Assembly: GCF_023701525.1 (NCBI RefSeq)
Contig: NZ_JAMQAW010000057.1
Coordinates: 65,850 to 115,862, forward strand
Direction of reading: 5' to 3'
Source of the DNA: Streptomyces albipurpureus
Lineage (GTDB): Bacteria > Actinomycetota > Actinomycetes > Streptomycetales > Streptomycetaceae
Length of the DNA stretch: 50,013 bases
Shown here in pieces: positions 33,784-42,280 of this stretch (position 1 is the first letter of the stretch; every line of letters begins with the position of its first letter). A program made the position numbers and the translations under genes. The notes below the pieces were generated by a model. It saw nothing but the letters and a program-made list of their open reading frames with translations. It was not told where the DNA came from and made no database searches.

Positions 33784-34323
33784 ATGTCGCGTATCGGCAA
33801 GCTCCCCATCCAGGTTCCCGCCGGTGTGGACGTCACCATCGATGGCCGCACGGTCGCGGTGAAGGGTCCCAAGGGCACCCTGAGCCACACCGTCGCCGCG
33901 CCCATCGACATCGTTAAGGGTGAGGACGGCGTTCTCAGCGTCTCCCGCCCCAACGACGAGCGTCAGAACAAGGCCCTCCACGGCCTGTCCCGCACGCTGG
34001 TGGCCAACATGATCACCGGCGTGACCCAGGGATACACGAAGGCGCTCGAAATCAGCGGTGTTGGTTACCGCGTCGCAGCGAAGGGCTCCAACCTGGAGTT
34101 CCAGCTCGGTTACAGCCACTCGATCCTGGTCGAGGCCCCCGAGGGGATCTCGTTCAAGGTCGAATCGCCGACCAAGTTCTCTGTCGAGGGAATCGACAAG
34201 CAGAAGGTCGGCGAGGTCGCCGCCAACATCCGCAAGCTGCGGAAGCCCGACCCGTACAAGGCCAAGGGCGTCAAGTACGCGGGCGAGGTCATCCGCCGCA
34301 AGGTCGGAAAGGCGGGTAAGTAA
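33784..34323 (+). CDS. rplF: 50S ribosomal protein L6
   Basis: 179 residues, beginning MSRIGKLPIQVPAGVDVTID, with two related domains and the ending RKPDPYKAKGVKYAGEVIRR. L6 lies at the base of the L7/L12 stalk near the sarcin-ricin loop. A GGAGG site precedes the ATG. Confidence 0.98.
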   Translation: MSRIGKLPIQVPAGVDVTIDGRTVAVKGPKGTLSHTVAAPIDIVKGEDGVLSVSRPNDERQNKALHGLSRTLVANMITGVTQGYTKALEISGVGYRVAAKGSNLEFQLGYSHSILVEAPEGISFKVESPTKFSVEGIDKQKVGEVAANIRKLRKPDPYKAKGVKYAGEVIRRKVGKAGK

Positions 34324-34326
34324 GCC

Positions 34327-34710
34327 ATGGCATTCGGTGTGAAGATCGCCAAGGGCGACGCGTACAAGCGCGCCGCCATCAAGCGCCGCCACATTCGCGT
34401 TCGCAAGCGCATCTCCGGTACCCCGGAGCGCCCGCGCCTGGTTGTGACGCGTTCCAACCGCCACATCGTGGCGCAGGTCATCGACGACATCGCCGGCCAC
34501 ACGCTGGCGTCTGCGTCGACCCTGGACACCTCGATCCGCGGCGGCGAGGGCGACAAGAGCGCCCTGGCCAAGCAGGTCGGTGCCCTGGTCGCTGAGCGCG
34601 CCAAGGCTGCCGGTGTTGAGGCCGTTGTGTTCGACCGTGGTGGCAACCAGTACGCCGGGCGGATTGCCGCTCTGGCTGACGCCGCCCGTGAGGCCGGGCT
34701 GAAGTTCTAG
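34327..34710 (+). CDS. rplR: 50S ribosomal protein L18
   Basis: 127 residues. KRRHIRVRKRISGTPERPRL and the terminal FDRGGNQYAGRIAALADAAR are typical. L18 carries 5S rRNA into the large subunit with L5. It starts three bases after rplF. Confidence 0.98.
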   Translation: MAFGVKIAKGDAYKRAAIKRRHIRVRKRISGTPERPRLVVTRSNRHIVAQVIDDIAGHTLASASTLDTSIRGGEGDKSALAKQVGALVAERAKAAGVEAVVFDRGGNQYAGRIAALADAAREAGLKF

Positions 34711-34756
34711 GCCCCGGTTCCGGAGCTAGCGGACGTAACAGAGAGAGGTAATTCCA

Positions 34757-35362
34757 ATGGCTGGACCCCAGCGCCGCGGAAGCGGTGCCGGTGGCGGCGA
34801 GCGGCGGGACCGGAAGGGCCGTGACGGCGGTGCAGCTGCCGCCGAAAAGACCGCGTACGTTGAGCGCGTTGTCGCGATCAACCGCGTCGCCAAGGTTGTG
34901 AAGGGTGGTCGTCGCTTCAGCTTTACCGCGCTTGTCGTGGTGGGCGATGGAGACGGCACCGTCGGTGTTGGCTACGGCAAGGCCAAGGAGGTGCCGGCCG
35001 CCATCGCCAAGGGTGTTGAGGAGGCCAAGAAGCACTTCTTCAAGGTCCCCCGTATCCAGGGCACCATCCCGCACCCGATCCAGGGCGAGAAGGCCGCAGG
35101 CGTCGTTCTGCTCAAGCCTGCTTCCCCCGGTACCGGTGTTATCGCCGGTGGCCCGGTGCGCGCCGTTCTGGAGTGCGCCGGCGTTCACGACATCCTGTCG
35201 AAGTCGCTCGGCTCCGACAACGCGATCAACATCGTGCACGCGACCGTGGCGGCCCTGAAGGGCCTGCAGCGTCCCGAGGAGATCGCGGCTCGCCGTGGTC
35301 TGCCGCTTGAGGACGTCGCCCCCGCGGCTCTGCTTCGTGCACGTGCGGGAGCGGGTGCGTAA
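34757..35362 (+). CDS. rpsE: 30S ribosomal protein S5
   Basis: 201 residues. A Gly/Arg-rich N-terminal extension (RRGSGAGGGERRDRKGRDGG) precedes the double-stranded RNA-binding fold (RVVAINRVAKVVKGGRRFSF) and the C-terminal domain. S5 takes part in decoding fidelity and the mRNA entry site; spectinomycin resistance maps to its loop. It overlaps rpmD by one base (TAATG). Confidence 0.98.
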   Translation: MAGPQRRGSGAGGGERRDRKGRDGGAAAAEKTAYVERVVAINRVAKVVKGGRRFSFTALVVVGDGDGTVGVGYGKAKEVPAAIAKGVEEAKKHFFKVPRIQGTIPHPIQGEKAAGVVLLKPASPGTGVIAGGPVRAVLECAGVHDILSKSLGSDNAINIVHATVAALKGLQRPEEIAARRGLPLEDVAPAALLRARAGAGA

Positions 35363-35544
35363 TGACCCGCCTCAAGATCACGCAGACGAAGTCGTACATC
35401 GGCAGCAAGCAGAACCACCGTGACACGCTGCGTTCGCTGGGCCTGAAGAGGCTCAACGACGTCGTGGTCAAGGAGGATCGTCCCGAGTTCCGCGGAATGG
35501 TGCACACCGTCCGCCACCTCGTGACGGTCGAGGAGGTCGACTGA
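35362..35544 (+). CDS. rpmD: 50S ribosomal protein L30
   Basis: 60 residues: MTRLKITQTKSYIGSKQNHR, then LGLKRLNDVVVKEDRPEFRG. It is the standard length for L30. It overlaps the rpsE stop and is followed one base later by rplO. Confidence 0.97.
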   Translation: MTRLKITQTKSYIGSKQNHRDTLRSLGLKRLNDVVVKEDRPEFRGMVHTVRHLVTVEEVD

Positions 35545-35545
35545 T

Positions 35546-36001
35546 ATGGCGGAGCAGAACCCGCTGAGGGTCCACAACCTCCGTCCTGCCCCGGGCGCCA
35601 AGACCGCCAAGACCCGTGTGGGTCGTGGTGAGGCGTCGAAGGGTAAGACGGCTGGTCGTGGTACCAAGGGAACCAAGGCCCGTTACCAGGTTCCGGAGCG
35701 CTTCGAGGGTGGGCAGATGCCCCTCCACATGCGTCTCCCGAAGCTCAAGGGCTTCAAGAACCCGTTCCGTACCGAGTACCAGGTCGTCAACCTGGACAAG
35801 CTCACCTCGCTCTACCCTGAGGGTGGCGAGGTCACGGTGGCCGATCTGGTCGCCAAGGGCGCGGTCCGCAAGAACCACCTCGTCAAGGTCCTGGGCCAGG
35901 GCGAGATCTCCGTGGCGCTCCAGGTGACGGTTGACGCCGTCTCCGGTTCCGCCAAGGAGAAGATCACCGCCGCTGGCGGCACCGTCACCGAGCTTGTCTG
36001 A
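35546..36001 (+). CDS. rplO: 50S ribosomal protein L15
   Basis: 151 residues with the Gly-rich loop region (VGRGEASKGKTAGRGTKGTK) and the MPLHMRLPKLKGFKNPFR block. L15 is a late-assembly protein of the large subunit. It is the last ribosomal protein gene before secY, and a strong hairpin follows. Confidence 0.98.
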   Translation: MAEQNPLRVHNLRPAPGAKTAKTRVGRGEASKGKTAGRGTKGTKARYQVPERFEGGQMPLHMRLPKLKGFKNPFRTEYQVVNLDKLTSLYPEGGEVTVADLVAKGAVRKNHLVKVLGQGEISVALQVTVDAVSGSAKEKITAAGGTVTELV

Positions 36002-36028
36002 CACAAGTCCTGTGGTGGAAAGCTGAAC

Positions 36029-36070
36029 ACCGACCGGGGATGCCTCTCAAATGGGGCATCCCCGGTTGGT
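36029..36070 (+). terminator. Terminator-like hairpin between rplO and secY
   Basis: ACCGACCGGGGATGCC (36029-36044) pairs with GGCATCCCCGGTTGGT (36055-36070) at 15 of 16 positions around a ten-base loop. No T tract follows. A further inverted repeat (CCGTACG ... CGTACGG at about 36130-36160) lies between it and secY, so secY may have its own promoter and leader. Confidence 0.65.
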
Positions 36071-36233
36071 CGTTCCAAGCGGGGCACTGCCGCCGGTAAG
36101 GTGGCGTGCGATGTTGCTGTAAACAACCCCGTACGGTCCGCCCCATGGGGATCGTACGGATTGCCGATTCGTATTCGTCGATCCTCAAGACCGTCACCTC
36201 TGACGCAGAAGCGCGGGGGTCGCAGGAGGCACC

Positions 36234-37553
36234 GTGCTCACCGCGTTCGCCCGGGCGTTCAAGACGCCCGACCTGCGCAAGAAACTGCTCTTCACGCTCG
36301 CCATCATCGTGCTCTATCGACTCGGGTCACATATCCCCGTACCGGGCATCGATTACCAGAACGTACAGACTTGTGTCAATTTGGCTCAGGAGAACAACAA
36401 CAGTCTGTTCGGCCTGGTCAACATGTTCAGTGGCGGCGCGCTGCTGCAGATCACCATCTTCGCGCTCGGCATCATGCCGTACATCACGGCGAGCATCATC
36501 CTGCAGCTGCTGACCGTGGTCATTCCGCGGCTGGAAGCCCTCAAGAAGGAGGGCTCGGCCGGCACGTCGAAGATCACCCAGTACACCCGCTATCTGACGG
36601 TGGCCCTTGCCGTGCTCCAGGGCACGGGTCTGGTGGCGACCGCTCGCAGCGGTGCGCTCTTCAGCGGCTGCCCGGTCGGAACGCAGATCGTGCCGGACCG
36701 CTCCATCTACACCACCGTCGTCATGGTGATCACCATGACCGCGGGAACCGCGGCCGTGATGTGGCTCGGTGAGCTGATCACCGACCGTGGCATCGGTAAC
36801 GGCATGTCGATCCTGATGTTCATCTCGATCGCCGCCGGCTTCCCGGGCGCCCTGTGGGCCATCAAGGAGAGCGGCAAGCTCGCCAAGGGCTGGATCGAGT
36901 TCAGCACGGTCATCCTGATCGGCTTTGTGATGGTCGCCTTGGTCGTCTTCGTTGAACAGGCACAACGTCGTATCCCTGTTCAGTATGCGAAGCGCATGAT
37001 CGGGCGGCGTAGTTACGGCGGTACCTCGACCTACATTCCGCTGAAGGTCAACCAGGCGGGTGTGATTCCGGTCATCTTCGCGTCGTCGCTGCTCTATATC
37101 CCGGCGCTGGTGGCACAGTTCTCCAGCGGCACTTCCACCTGGAAGACATGGATCGAGCAGTACTTCGTCAAGGGTGATCACCCGTACTACATCACCGTGT
37201 ACTTCTTCCTGATCGTGTTCTTCGCCTTCTTCTATGTGGCTATCTCGTTTAACCCCGAGGAAGTCGCGGACAACATGAAGAAGTATGGTGGCTTCATCCC
37301 GGGTATCCGGGCTGGTCGACCTACTGCCGAGTATCTGAGCTACGTGCTCAACCGCATTACTTGGCCGGGCTCGCTGTACCTGGGTCTGATTGCTCTTGTT
37401 CCGACGATGGCGTTGGCGGGCTTCGGAGGCGCGAACCAGAACTTCCCGTTCGGCGGGACAAGCATCCTCATCATCGTGGGTGTGGGTCTGGAGACCGTGA
37501 AGCAGATCGAGAGCCAGCTCCAGCAGCGCAATTACGAAGGGTTCCTCCGCTAA
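36234..37553 (+). CDS. secY: Preprotein translocase subunit SecY
   Basis: 439 residues from GTG 36234, with AGGAGG upstream. It shows the usual ten hydrophobic segments, beginning KKLLFTLAIIVLYRLGSHIP, with QITIFALGIMPYITASIILQ (the segment around the plug and lateral gate) and the cytoplasmic QRRIPVQYAKRMIGRRSYGG. SecY forms the membrane channel for Sec-dependent proteins. The stop overlaps the adk start (TAATG). Confidence 0.98.
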   Translation: MLTAFARAFKTPDLRKKLLFTLAIIVLYRLGSHIPVPGIDYQNVQTCVNLAQENNNSLFGLVNMFSGGALLQITIFALGIMPYITASIILQLLTVVIPRLEALKKEGSAGTSKITQYTRYLTVALAVLQGTGLVATARSGALFSGCPVGTQIVPDRSIYTTVVMVITMTAGTAAVMWLGELITDRGIGNGMSILMFISIAAGFPGALWAIKESGKLAKGWIEFSTVILIGFVMVALVVFVEQAQRRIPVQYAKRMIGRRSYGGTSTYIPLKVNQAGVIPVIFASSLLYIPALVAQFSSGTSTWKTWIEQYFVKGDHPYYITVYFFLIVFFAFFYVAISFNPEEVADNMKKYGGFIPGIRAGRPTAEYLSYVLNRITWPGSLYLGLIALVPTMALAGFGGANQNFPFGGTSILIIVGVGLETVKQIESQLQQRNYEGFLR

Positions 37554-38221
37554 TGCGAATCGTCCTCGTCGGACCACCTGGTGCCGGCAAGGGAACGCAG
37601 GCTGCGTACCTTGCCGAGAACTTGTCGATCCCGCACATCTCTACGGGCGATCTCTTCCGCGCCAACATCAGCAAGGGCACCGACCTCGGTCGGAAAGCCA
37701 AGTCCTATATGGACAAGGGCGAGCTGGTGCCCGACGAGGTCACGATCGGCATGGCCAAGGACCGGATGGAACAGCCGGATGCCGCCAACGGCTTCCTGCT
37801 GGACGGGTTCCCGCGCAATGTCTCTCAGGCCGAAGCTCTCGACGGGATGCTGAAGTCCGAGGCCATGACATTGGACGCGGTGCTCGACCTTGAGGTTCCC
37901 GAGGACGAGGTCGTCAAGCGGATCGCGGGTCGCCGCATCTGCCGGAACGACTCCAGCCACGTTTTCCACGTCACCTACTCACCGCCGAAGAACGACGGTG
38001 TCTGCGATGTGTGTGGCGGCGATCTCTATCAGCGCGATGACGACTCCGAGTCGACCGTACGCAAGCGACTCGAGGTCTACCACACCCAAACCGAGCCGAT
38101 CATCGACTACTACCGGGCCCAGGGCCTCGTGGTCACGATCTCGGCCCTCGGCAAGGTCACCGATGTGACCGGGCGCGCGATGGAAGCCCTGAAGAAGACA
38201 GCTCAGGCCGAGCAGGCCTGA
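37553..38221 (+). CDS. adk: Adenylate kinase
   Basis: 222 residues. It interconverts AMP plus ATP and two ADP. It shows the P-loop GPPGAGKGT, the AMP-binding HISTGDLFRA and FLLDGFPRN, and a long LID domain with ICRNDSSH and CDVCGG, the cysteine-bearing (zinc-type) LID. It is coupled to secY by a one-base overlap, the order seen in most Gram-positive bacteria. Confidence 0.98.
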   Translation: MRIVLVGPPGAGKGTQAAYLAENLSIPHISTGDLFRANISKGTDLGRKAKSYMDKGELVPDEVTIGMAKDRMEQPDAANGFLLDGFPRNVSQAEALDGMLKSEAMTLDAVLDLEVPEDEVVKRIAGRRICRNDSSHVFHVTYSPPKNDGVCDVCGGDLYQRDDDSESTVRKRLEVYHTQTEPIIDYYRAQGLVVTISALGKVTDVTGRAMEALKKTAQAEQA

Positions 38222-38237
38222 CGGCTCTCAGCCGTTC

Positions 38238-38278
38238 CAGTACGGCCGCGGTGTCCGCCGGACGCCGCGGCCGTACTG
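38238..38278 (+). terminator. Long palindromic hairpin between adk and map
   Basis: CAGTACGGCCGCGG (38238-38251) pairs perfectly with CCGCGGCCGTACTG (38265-38278), and the pairing continues inward through TGTCC/GGACG with one G-U pair to a three-base GCC loop, for about 19 pairs. Only TT follows. It probably ends the secY-adk transcript. Confidence 0.75.
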
Positions 38279-38336
38279 TTGAGCGAGAGGCCGTGCAAGA
38301 GCCGTATCGGATGTGACAGAGGTGGAAGGCAAGGCC

Positions 38337-39173
38337 ATGGTGGAGATCAAGACCCCGGAGCAGATCGCGAAGATGCGCGAGGCGGGGCTGGTCGTGGCCG
38401 CGATCCACGCGGCCACCCGTGAGGCAGCCGTACCCGGTGCGACGACCAGGGATCTGGACGAGGTCGCCCGCAAGGTCATCGCCGACCACGGCGCCAAGTC
38501 GAACTTCCTGGGGTACGGCGGATTCCCCGCGACCATCTGCACCTCGGCCAACGAGGTCGTCGTCCACGGGATCCCGGACGAGAAGACCGTCCTGAAGGAC
38601 GGCGACATCATCTCCATCGACGCCGGCGCGATCGTCGACGGCTGGCACGGGGACGCCGCGTACACCGCGTTCGTCGGCTCGGGCCACGCGCCCGAGCTGA
38701 TCGAGCTCTCCCGGGTGACCGAGGAGTCCATGTGGGCCGGCGTCGCCGCGATGAAGGCCGGCAGCCGGCTGGTGGACGTCTCCCGGGCGATCGAGACCTA
38801 CATCCGTCGCCAGCCCAAGCCGGGCGGCGGACGGTACGGAATCATCGAGGACTACGGCGGGCACGGCATCGGCACCCAGATGCACATGGACCCGCACCTG
38901 TTGAACTACGTCTCGCGCAAGCGCGGCAAGGGGCCGCGGCTGGTGCCCGGCTTCTGTCTGGCGATCGAGCCGATGGTCTCGCTGGGAACGCCGAAGACCG
39001 AGGTGCTCGCCGACGAGTGGACCGTGATCACCACCGACGGCACCTGGTCCTCGCACTGGGAGCACTCGGTCGCGGTGACCGAGGAGGGCCCGTTGGTCCT
39101 CACCTCTCCGGACTGCGGTCGAGCGAAGCTGGCCGAGTTGGGGATCACCGCGGCACCCGACCCGCTGGGCTGA
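38337..39173 (+). CDS. map: Type I methionine aminopeptidase
   Basis: 278 residues from ATG 38337, chosen because GGAAGG lies seven bases upstream and it gives the standard MVEIKTPEQIAKMREAG start. It removes the initiator methionine. The metal ligands can be seen: the two Asp in SIDAGAIVDGWHGDAAYT, His in GGHGIGTQMH, Glu in FCLAIEPMV and Glu in HWEHSVAVTEEG. It stands between a strong hairpin and a 349-base gap, so it may be its own transcription unit. Confidence 0.97.
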   Translation: MVEIKTPEQIAKMREAGLVVAAIHAATREAAVPGATTRDLDEVARKVIADHGAKSNFLGYGGFPATICTSANEVVVHGIPDEKTVLKDGDIISIDAGAIVDGWHGDAAYTAFVGSGHAPELIELSRVTEESMWAGVAAMKAGSRLVDVSRAIETYIRRQPKPGGGRYGIIEDYGGHGIGTQMHMDPHLLNYVSRKRGKGPRLVPGFCLAIEPMVSLGTPKTEVLADEWTVITTDGTWSSHWEHSVAVTEEGPLVLTSPDCGRAKLAELGITAAPDPLG

Positions 39174-39522
39174 CATCCGTCGGCGACGAGACCTGCGGTA
39201 CGGCCGGTCCGGCGGTTAGGCCATGGGGCTGAAGTCCGAACCGGTGTGATCGCCGGTCGACCGCCGCGTACCGGTGTCGTCGCGGTTCTGTTCGCCCTAG
39301 GGGAGCAAGGCCGGGAATTCCGCCGATGAACCCCTGGTGGCGTGCCTCTCGACGGAGCCGGGGAAGAAATCGGCTGAGTAATGATCTCCCGGATTGGGCA
39401 TCCTTCCAGGATTCGTCTTTTCGGATGGCCTGACGTAGACTGATGCGTCGGCTCTTGTGTACCCGTGTGTCCGCACACGGAGGGCGAGAGTTGATCAAGG
39501 TAGCCGATTCGAAGGGCGAAGC
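39174..39522 (+). promoter_or_regulatory. Gene-free interval upstream of infA, probable promoter region
   Basis: No gene was seen here. TAGACT at 39436-39441 is a possible -10 element, with no convincing -35 at the usual distance (TTCGTC-like around 39413). A GAAGGG ribosome binding site precedes GTG 39523. This interval most likely carries the promoter for the infA-rpmJ-rpsM-rpsK block. Confidence 0.4.
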
Positions 39523-39744
39523 GTGGCCAAGAAGCAAGGTGCCATCGAAATCGAGGGCACCGTGATCGAGTCCCTCCCGAACGCGATGTTCAAGGTGGAG
39601 CTTCAGAACGGTCACAAGGTCCTCGCGCACATCTCCGGCAAGATGCGGATGCACTACATCCGTATCCTCCCGGACGACAGGGTCGTTGTGGAGCTGTCTC
39701 CGTACGACCTAACGCGTGGCCGGATCGTCTACCGGTACAAGTAG
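39523..39744 (+). CDS. infA: Translation initiation factor IF-1
   Basis: 73 residues from GTG 39523: AKKQGAIEIEGTVIESLPNA, FKVELQNGHKVLAHISGKMR and the ending LTRGRIVYRYK. IF-1 is an OB-fold protein that blocks the A site during initiation. The frame is open to 39457, but the GAAGGG site and family length fix the start here. Confidence 0.98.
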   Translation: MAKKQGAIEIEGTVIESLPNAMFKVELQNGHKVLAHISGKMRMHYIRILPDDRVVVELSPYDLTRGRIVYRYK

Positions 39745-39799
39745 ATCTTGCCGTGCCTCTTGCGAGGCGATGGCACTGACCCGGAGAACCTGACATTTC

Positions 39800-39913
39800 A
39801 TGAAGGTCAAGCCGAGCGTCAAGAAGATCTGCGACAAGTGCAAGGTGATCCGCCGTCATGGTCGGGTCATGGTCATCTGCGACAACCTGCGCCACAAGCA
39901 GCGCCAGGGCTGA
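39800..39913 (+). CDS. rpmJ: 50S ribosomal protein L36
   Basis: A 37-residue gene: MKVKPSVKKICDKCKVIRRH, then GRVMVICDNLRHKQRQG. Cys11, Cys14, Cys27 and His32 form the zinc site of the cysteine-containing form of L36. It lies 55 bases after infA, the standard neighbour. Confidence 0.97.
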   Translation: MKVKPSVKKICDKCKVIRRHGRVMVICDNLRHKQRQG

Positions 39914-40109
39914 CGCACGCCGACCTCTGCACCACTCGCAGTTCTTCGCGCGACGCAAGCGAATACGTACATACGCAGAGCCCGCCCAGCCCAACAGGGT
40001 CGGCGACACCTCCGGCGGGGGCCGGAGACCCGGTCGTACCACTCCAGCACGGAGTCGGCGGCCAGGGAACGGTTCTGCGGAAGACCCCCGATCACACAGG
40101 AGCCATTGA

Positions 40110-40490
40110 ATGGCACGCGTTTCCGGTGTTGACATCCCGCGCGAAAAGCGTGTGGAGATCGCACTCACCTACGTCTTCGGTATCGGGCGTACCCGGTCCA
40201 AGGAGATCCTCGACTCCACCGGCGTGAACCCGAACACCCGCGTTCGTGACCTGGCCGAAGAGGACCTGGTCAAGATCCGCGAGTACGTGGACGGCAACCT
40301 CCGCACCGAGGGTGACCTCCGCCGCGAGATCCAGGCCGACATCCGCCGCAAGGTTGAGATCGGCTGCTACCAGGGTCTGCGTCACCGCCGTGGCCTTCCG
40401 GTCCACGGTCAGCGCACCAGCACCAACGCTCGTACCCGCAAGGGCCCGCGTCGCGCCATCGCCGGCAAGAAGAAGCCGGGCAAGAAGTAG
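40110..40490 (+). CDS. rpsM: 30S ribosomal protein S13
   Basis: 126 residues, beginning MARVSGVDIPREKRVEIALT, with the helix-hairpin-helix (YVFGIGRTRSKEILDSTGVN) and the basic tail HGQRTSTNARTRKGPRRAIA. S13 bridges to the large subunit and contacts P-site tRNA. AGGAG precedes the ATG. Confidence 0.98.
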   Translation: MARVSGVDIPREKRVEIALTYVFGIGRTRSKEILDSTGVNPNTRVRDLAEEDLVKIREYVDGNLRTEGDLRREIQADIRRKVEIGCYQGLRHRRGLPVHGQRTSTNARTRKGPRRAIAGKKKPGKK

Positions 40491-40512
40491 TCCTCAGCGG
40501 ACGCTGCGGAAT

Positions 40513-40531
40513 CCCGGGGGCTGCCCCCGGG
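40513..40531 (+). terminator. Short perfect hairpin between rpsM and rpsK
   Basis: CCCGGGGG and CCCCCGGG are separated by CTG, a perfect 8-base stem in the 99-base gap. No T tract follows, and an attenuator or stability role is as likely as termination. Confidence 0.45.
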
Positions 40532-40589
40532 CCCCGCACAGCCAAGCGGTCTTCGCTGTAGGACCGACCACCTCCCGTAGGAGATATAG

Positions 40590-40994
40590 ATGCCCCCCAA
40601 GGGTCGTCAGGGCGCTGCCAAGAAGGTGCGCCGCAAGGAAAAGAAGAACGTCGCTCACGGCCACGCGCACATCAAGAGCACGTTCAACAACACCATCGTT
40701 TCGATCACGGACCCGTCCGGCAACGTGATCTCCTGGGCCTCCGCCGGCCACGTCGGCTTCAAGGGCTCGCGCAAGTCCACCCCCTTCGCCGCGCAGATGG
40801 CCGCTGAGTCGGCCGCCCGTCGCGCGCAGGAGCACGGCATGCGCAAGGTCGACGTCTTCGTCAAGGGTCCCGGCTCCGGCCGTGAGACCGCGATCCGCTC
40901 CCTCCAGGCCACTGGCCTTGAGGTCGGCTCGATCCAGGACGTCACCCCCACCCCGCACAACGGCTGCCGTCCGCCCAAGCGTCGTCGCGTCTGA
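40590..40994 (+). CDS. rpsK: 30S ribosomal protein S11
   Basis: 134 residues: GHAHIKSTFNNTIVSITDPS, SWASAGHVGFKGSRKSTPFA and the closing DVTPTPHNGCRPPKRRRV. S11 forms part of the platform and mRNA exit channel. The next gene is rpoA, with no rpsD between them. Confidence 0.98.
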   Translation: MPPKGRQGAAKKVRRKEKKNVAHGHAHIKSTFNNTIVSITDPSGNVISWASAGHVGFKGSRKSTPFAAQMAAESAARRAQEHGMRKVDVFVKGPGSGRETAIRSLQATGLEVGSIQDVTPTPHNGCRPPKRRRV

Positions 40995-41024
40995 CGCTCG
41001 CTTGAGCTGAGCAGTTGGGTTTTC

Positions 41025-41056
41025 GGGCGGTACGGCTCCTTCGGGGCGTACCGCCC
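41025..41056 (+). terminator. Hairpin between rpsK and rpoA
   Basis: GGGCGGTACG (41025-41034) pairs with CGTACCGCCC (41047-41056), and the inner bases GCTCC/GGGGC also largely pair. It lies midway in the 125-base gap where rpsD would stand in many bacteria. It may be an attenuator ahead of rpoA. Confidence 0.5.
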
Positions 41057-41119
41057 GTACCCTTGTAAGACATCCGTCGGGCGTCAAATAGCGGGCGCCC
41101 ACGACTGAAGGATTTCCCC

Positions 41120-42142
41120 ATGCTGATCGCTCAGCGTCCGTCGCTGACCGAAGAGGTCGTCGACGAGTACCGCTCCCGGTTCGTCATCGAGCCGCTGGAG
41201 CCGGGCTTCGGTTACACCCTCGGCAACTCCCTCCGCCGTACGCTCCTCTCCTCGATCCCGGGTGCGGCGGTCACGTCCATCCGCATCGACGGTGTCCTGC
41301 ACGAGTTCACCACCGTGCCGGGCGTCAAGGAGGACGTCACCGACCTGATCCTCAACATCAAGCAGCTGGTCGTCTCCTCGGAGCACGACGAGCCGGTCGT
41401 GATGTACCTGCGCAAGCAGGGCCCGGGTCTGGTCACCGCCGCCGACATCGCGCCCCCGGCCGGTGTCGAGGTGCACAACCCCGACCTGGTCCTCGCCACG
41501 CTGAACGGCAAGGGCAAGCTGGAGATGGAGCTGACCGTCGAGCGCGGTCGCGGCTATGTCTCCGCCGTGCAGAACAAGCAGGTCGGACAGGAGATCGGGC
41601 GCATCCCGGTCGACTCCATCTACTCGCCCGTCCTCAAGGTCACCTACAAGGTCGAGGCGACCCGAGTCGAGCAGCGCACCGACTTCGACAAGCTGATCGT
41701 CGACGTGGAGACCAAGCAGGCGATGCGTCCGCGTGACGCCATGGCCTCCGCCGGTAAGACCCTGGTCGAGCTGTTCGGTCTCGCGCGCGAGCTGAACATC
41801 GACGCCGAGGGCATCGACATGGGTCCGTCCCCGACGGACGCCGCGCTCGCCGCGGACCTGGCCCTGCCGATCGAGGAGCTGGAGCTGACGGTTCGCTCCT
41901 ACAACTGCCTCAAGCGCGAAGGCATCCACTCGGTGGGCGAGCTGGTGGCCCGCTCCGAGGCGGACCTGCTCGACATCCGCAACTTCGGTGCCAAGTCGAT
42001 CGACGAGGTCAAGGCGAAGCTGGCCGGCATGGGCCTGGCGCTCAAGGACAGCCCGCCCGGATTCGACCCGACCGCCGCCGCTGACGCCTTCGGCGCCGAC
42101 GACGACGCGGACGCCGGTTTCGTCGAGACCGAGCAGTACTAA
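41120..42142 (+). CDS. rpoA: DNA-directed RNA polymerase alpha subunit
   Basis: 340 residues. The N-terminal domain has EPLEPGFGYTLGNSLRRTLL, which mediates dimerisation and assembly. The C-terminal domain (IEELELTVRSYNCLKREGIH, NFGAKSIDEVKAKLAGMG) binds UP elements and activators. An acidic tail rich in Asp and Ala ends the protein, as in other Streptomyces. Confidence 0.98.
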   Translation: MLIAQRPSLTEEVVDEYRSRFVIEPLEPGFGYTLGNSLRRTLLSSIPGAAVTSIRIDGVLHEFTTVPGVKEDVTDLILNIKQLVVSSEHDEPVVMYLRKQGPGLVTAADIAPPAGVEVHNPDLVLATLNGKGKLEMELTVERGRGYVSAVQNKQVGQEIGRIPVDSIYSPVLKVTYKVEATRVEQRTDFDKLIVDVETKQAMRPRDAMASAGKTLVELFGLARELNIDAEGIDMGPSPTDAALAADLALPIEELELTVRSYNCLKREGIHSVGELVARSEADLLDIRNFGAKSIDEVKAKLAGMGLALKDSPPGFDPTAAADAFGADDDADAGFVETEQY

Positions 42143-42280
42143 GCACCACATCGCCGCCCGGCCGGGACACCTTCGCGGTGTCCCGACCCGGGGGGGTGGA
42201 TGACTTCCCCGTGGCAGCCGCTTCGGGGGAACTGACACCGGTACCTGGTACGGCCGGTGCAGCACACAAGGAGAATCACC

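Noticed and set aside
36101..36772. Plus-strand frame of 223 codons overlapping the start of secY
   Set aside because: Out of frame with secY, low-complexity, no motif.
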